Shown piece after piece: positions 6,309 through 6,923 of a stretch of 6,923 nt of DNA (positions are counted from its first letter, which is position 1; each line of letters starts with the position of its first letter). Made by a program: the position numbers and the translations under genes. Origin of the DNA: DASUCS01 sp036275935 (GTDB lineage: Bacteria > Actinomycetota > Acidimicrobiia > Acidimicrobiales > JACDCH01); contig DASUCS010000137.1 of the NCBI GenBank assembly GCA_036275935.1, positions 1 to 6,923 on the forward strand, read 5' to 3'. A model generated the notes under the pieces. It was not told the DNA's origin, did no database searches, and worked only from the letters and a program-made list of their open reading frames with translations.

Positions 6309-6907
6309 GCTCGCAAGTGTGGTGGTACGAAGCGCGAGCCACTGGATATGTCGCGTGGGGGCTCGTCGCCGTGTCCGTGATCGTCGGGCTGTTGCTGAGT
6401 ACCCGACTCACGAACGGACGGCCGAAGCCGGCCTGGTTGCTCGACCTTCATCGGTTCCTCGCGGGCGCGGCGGTCGTGTTCACCGGGTTGCACCTCATCG
6501 GCCTCGTCGCTGACACCTACGTGCACTTCGGCGTGGCCGACCTCCTCGTGCCGTTCGCGTCGAACTGGAAGCCGGGCGCGGTCGCGCTCGGTGTCGTCGG
6601 CCTCTACCTGCTCGCCGCGGTCGAGGTGTCGTCGCTGCTCATGCGTCGACTGCCGCGACGCGTGTGGCGAGCGATCCACGCGTTGAGCTACGTCTTGTTC
6701 TGGACCGCGACGTTCCACCTCCTCACCGCCGGCACCGACGCCCGGAACCCCGTGTCCCGCCTGTCCACCGCACTGGTGATGGCGACCGTCGTGTTCCTCT
6801 CACTCGTGCGGGCGTTGGGCGGGCGAGGAGCGGCGCGCACGCGCACTCCATCGGCAAGCCGTCCGCGGGTCCCGCGTCAAGCCGCGGTGACGTCGGCGCT
6901 CGACTGA
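6305..6907 (+). CDS. Ferric reductase-like di-heme membrane protein
   Basis: A 200-residue protein with about five membrane helices (near 15-33, 45-68, 92-112, 121-143, 150-168) and a short Arg-rich tail. H49 and H63 lie in one helix (H-x13-H) and H125 and H138 in another (H-x12-H). This is the spacing of the two b-heme ligand pairs in the NOX/ferric reductase transmembrane core, with pairs H49-H125 and H63-H138 by analogy. The FAD and NAD(P)H domain of full-length ferric reductases is absent, so electrons must come from another donor and pass to another acceptor, as in YedZ/MsrQ-like or ApbE-linked systems. Start ATG 6305 overlaps the ApbE stop by 4 bp, a sign of translational coupling. Only 16 bases follow the stop before the window ends, and no terminator is visible there, so the operon may continue. 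Confidence 0.88.
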   Translation: MSSQVWWYEARATGYVAWGLVAVSVIVGLLLSTRLTNGRPKPAWLLDLHRFLAGAAVVFTGLHLIGLVADTYVHFGVADLLVPFASNWKPGAVALGVVGLYLLAAVEVSSLLMRRLPRRVWRAIHALSYVLFWTATFHLLTAGTDARNPVSRLSTALVMATVVFLSLVRALGGRGAARTRTPSASRPRVPRQAAVTSALD

Positions 6908-6923
6908 CGACGCGATCACCGTC

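Noticed and set aside
5013..6718. Long antisense open frames over apbE and the heme-protein gene
   Set aside because: They mirror strong genes in GC-rich DNA, are Arg/Gly/Ala-rich and show no domains or ribosome sites.

Overview
The window is GC-rich (codon third positions are mostly G or C). Every gene I can support lies on the + strand. An LPxTG wall-sorting signal, OmpR-type two-component genes and an ApbE plus b-heme membrane protein pair point to a high-GC Gram-positive actinobacterium. An Acidimicrobiia-like lineage is a guess from overall style; no marker gene is present to fix it.

Region 1 (1-2355) is the 3' part of a very large surface-protein gene that runs off the left edge. It holds the end of one repeat, five full repeats of about 119-131 residues, an LPRTG sorting signal, a membrane helix and an unusually long 45-residue tail. 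Each full repeat begins with a 12-residue loop of EF-hand type and carries one conserved pair of cysteines. A strong hairpin (2393-2418, followed by TTT) separates this gene from what follows.

Region 2 (2516-4682) is a two-component pair: an OmpR/PhoB-type response regulator and, 4 bases later, a membrane histidine kinase with a periplasmic-type sensor domain, HAMP, HisKA and HATPase. A 26-bp near-perfect palindrome is centred on the regulator's first possible ATG and covers its second. It could be an operator or an RNA hairpin controlling translation.

Region 3 (4767-6907) is a tightly packed four-gene cluster: a small exported protein with a Tat-like N-terminus and an Asp/His-rich tail; a second small, very Arg-rich exported or membrane-anchored protein (11-bp overlap); an ApbE-type FAD:protein FMN transferase (2-bp gap); and a five-helix membrane protein with histidine spacing like the ferric reductase/NOX di-heme core (4-bp ATGA overlap). 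The gap from the kinase is 84 bases and holds a hairpin just before the Shine-Dalgarno sequence. The likely theme is electron transfer across the membrane to a flavinylated extracytoplasmic acceptor, perhaps under control of the two-component pair. No protein with an FMN-attachment domain is in the window; the region just past the right edge is the first place to look for one.
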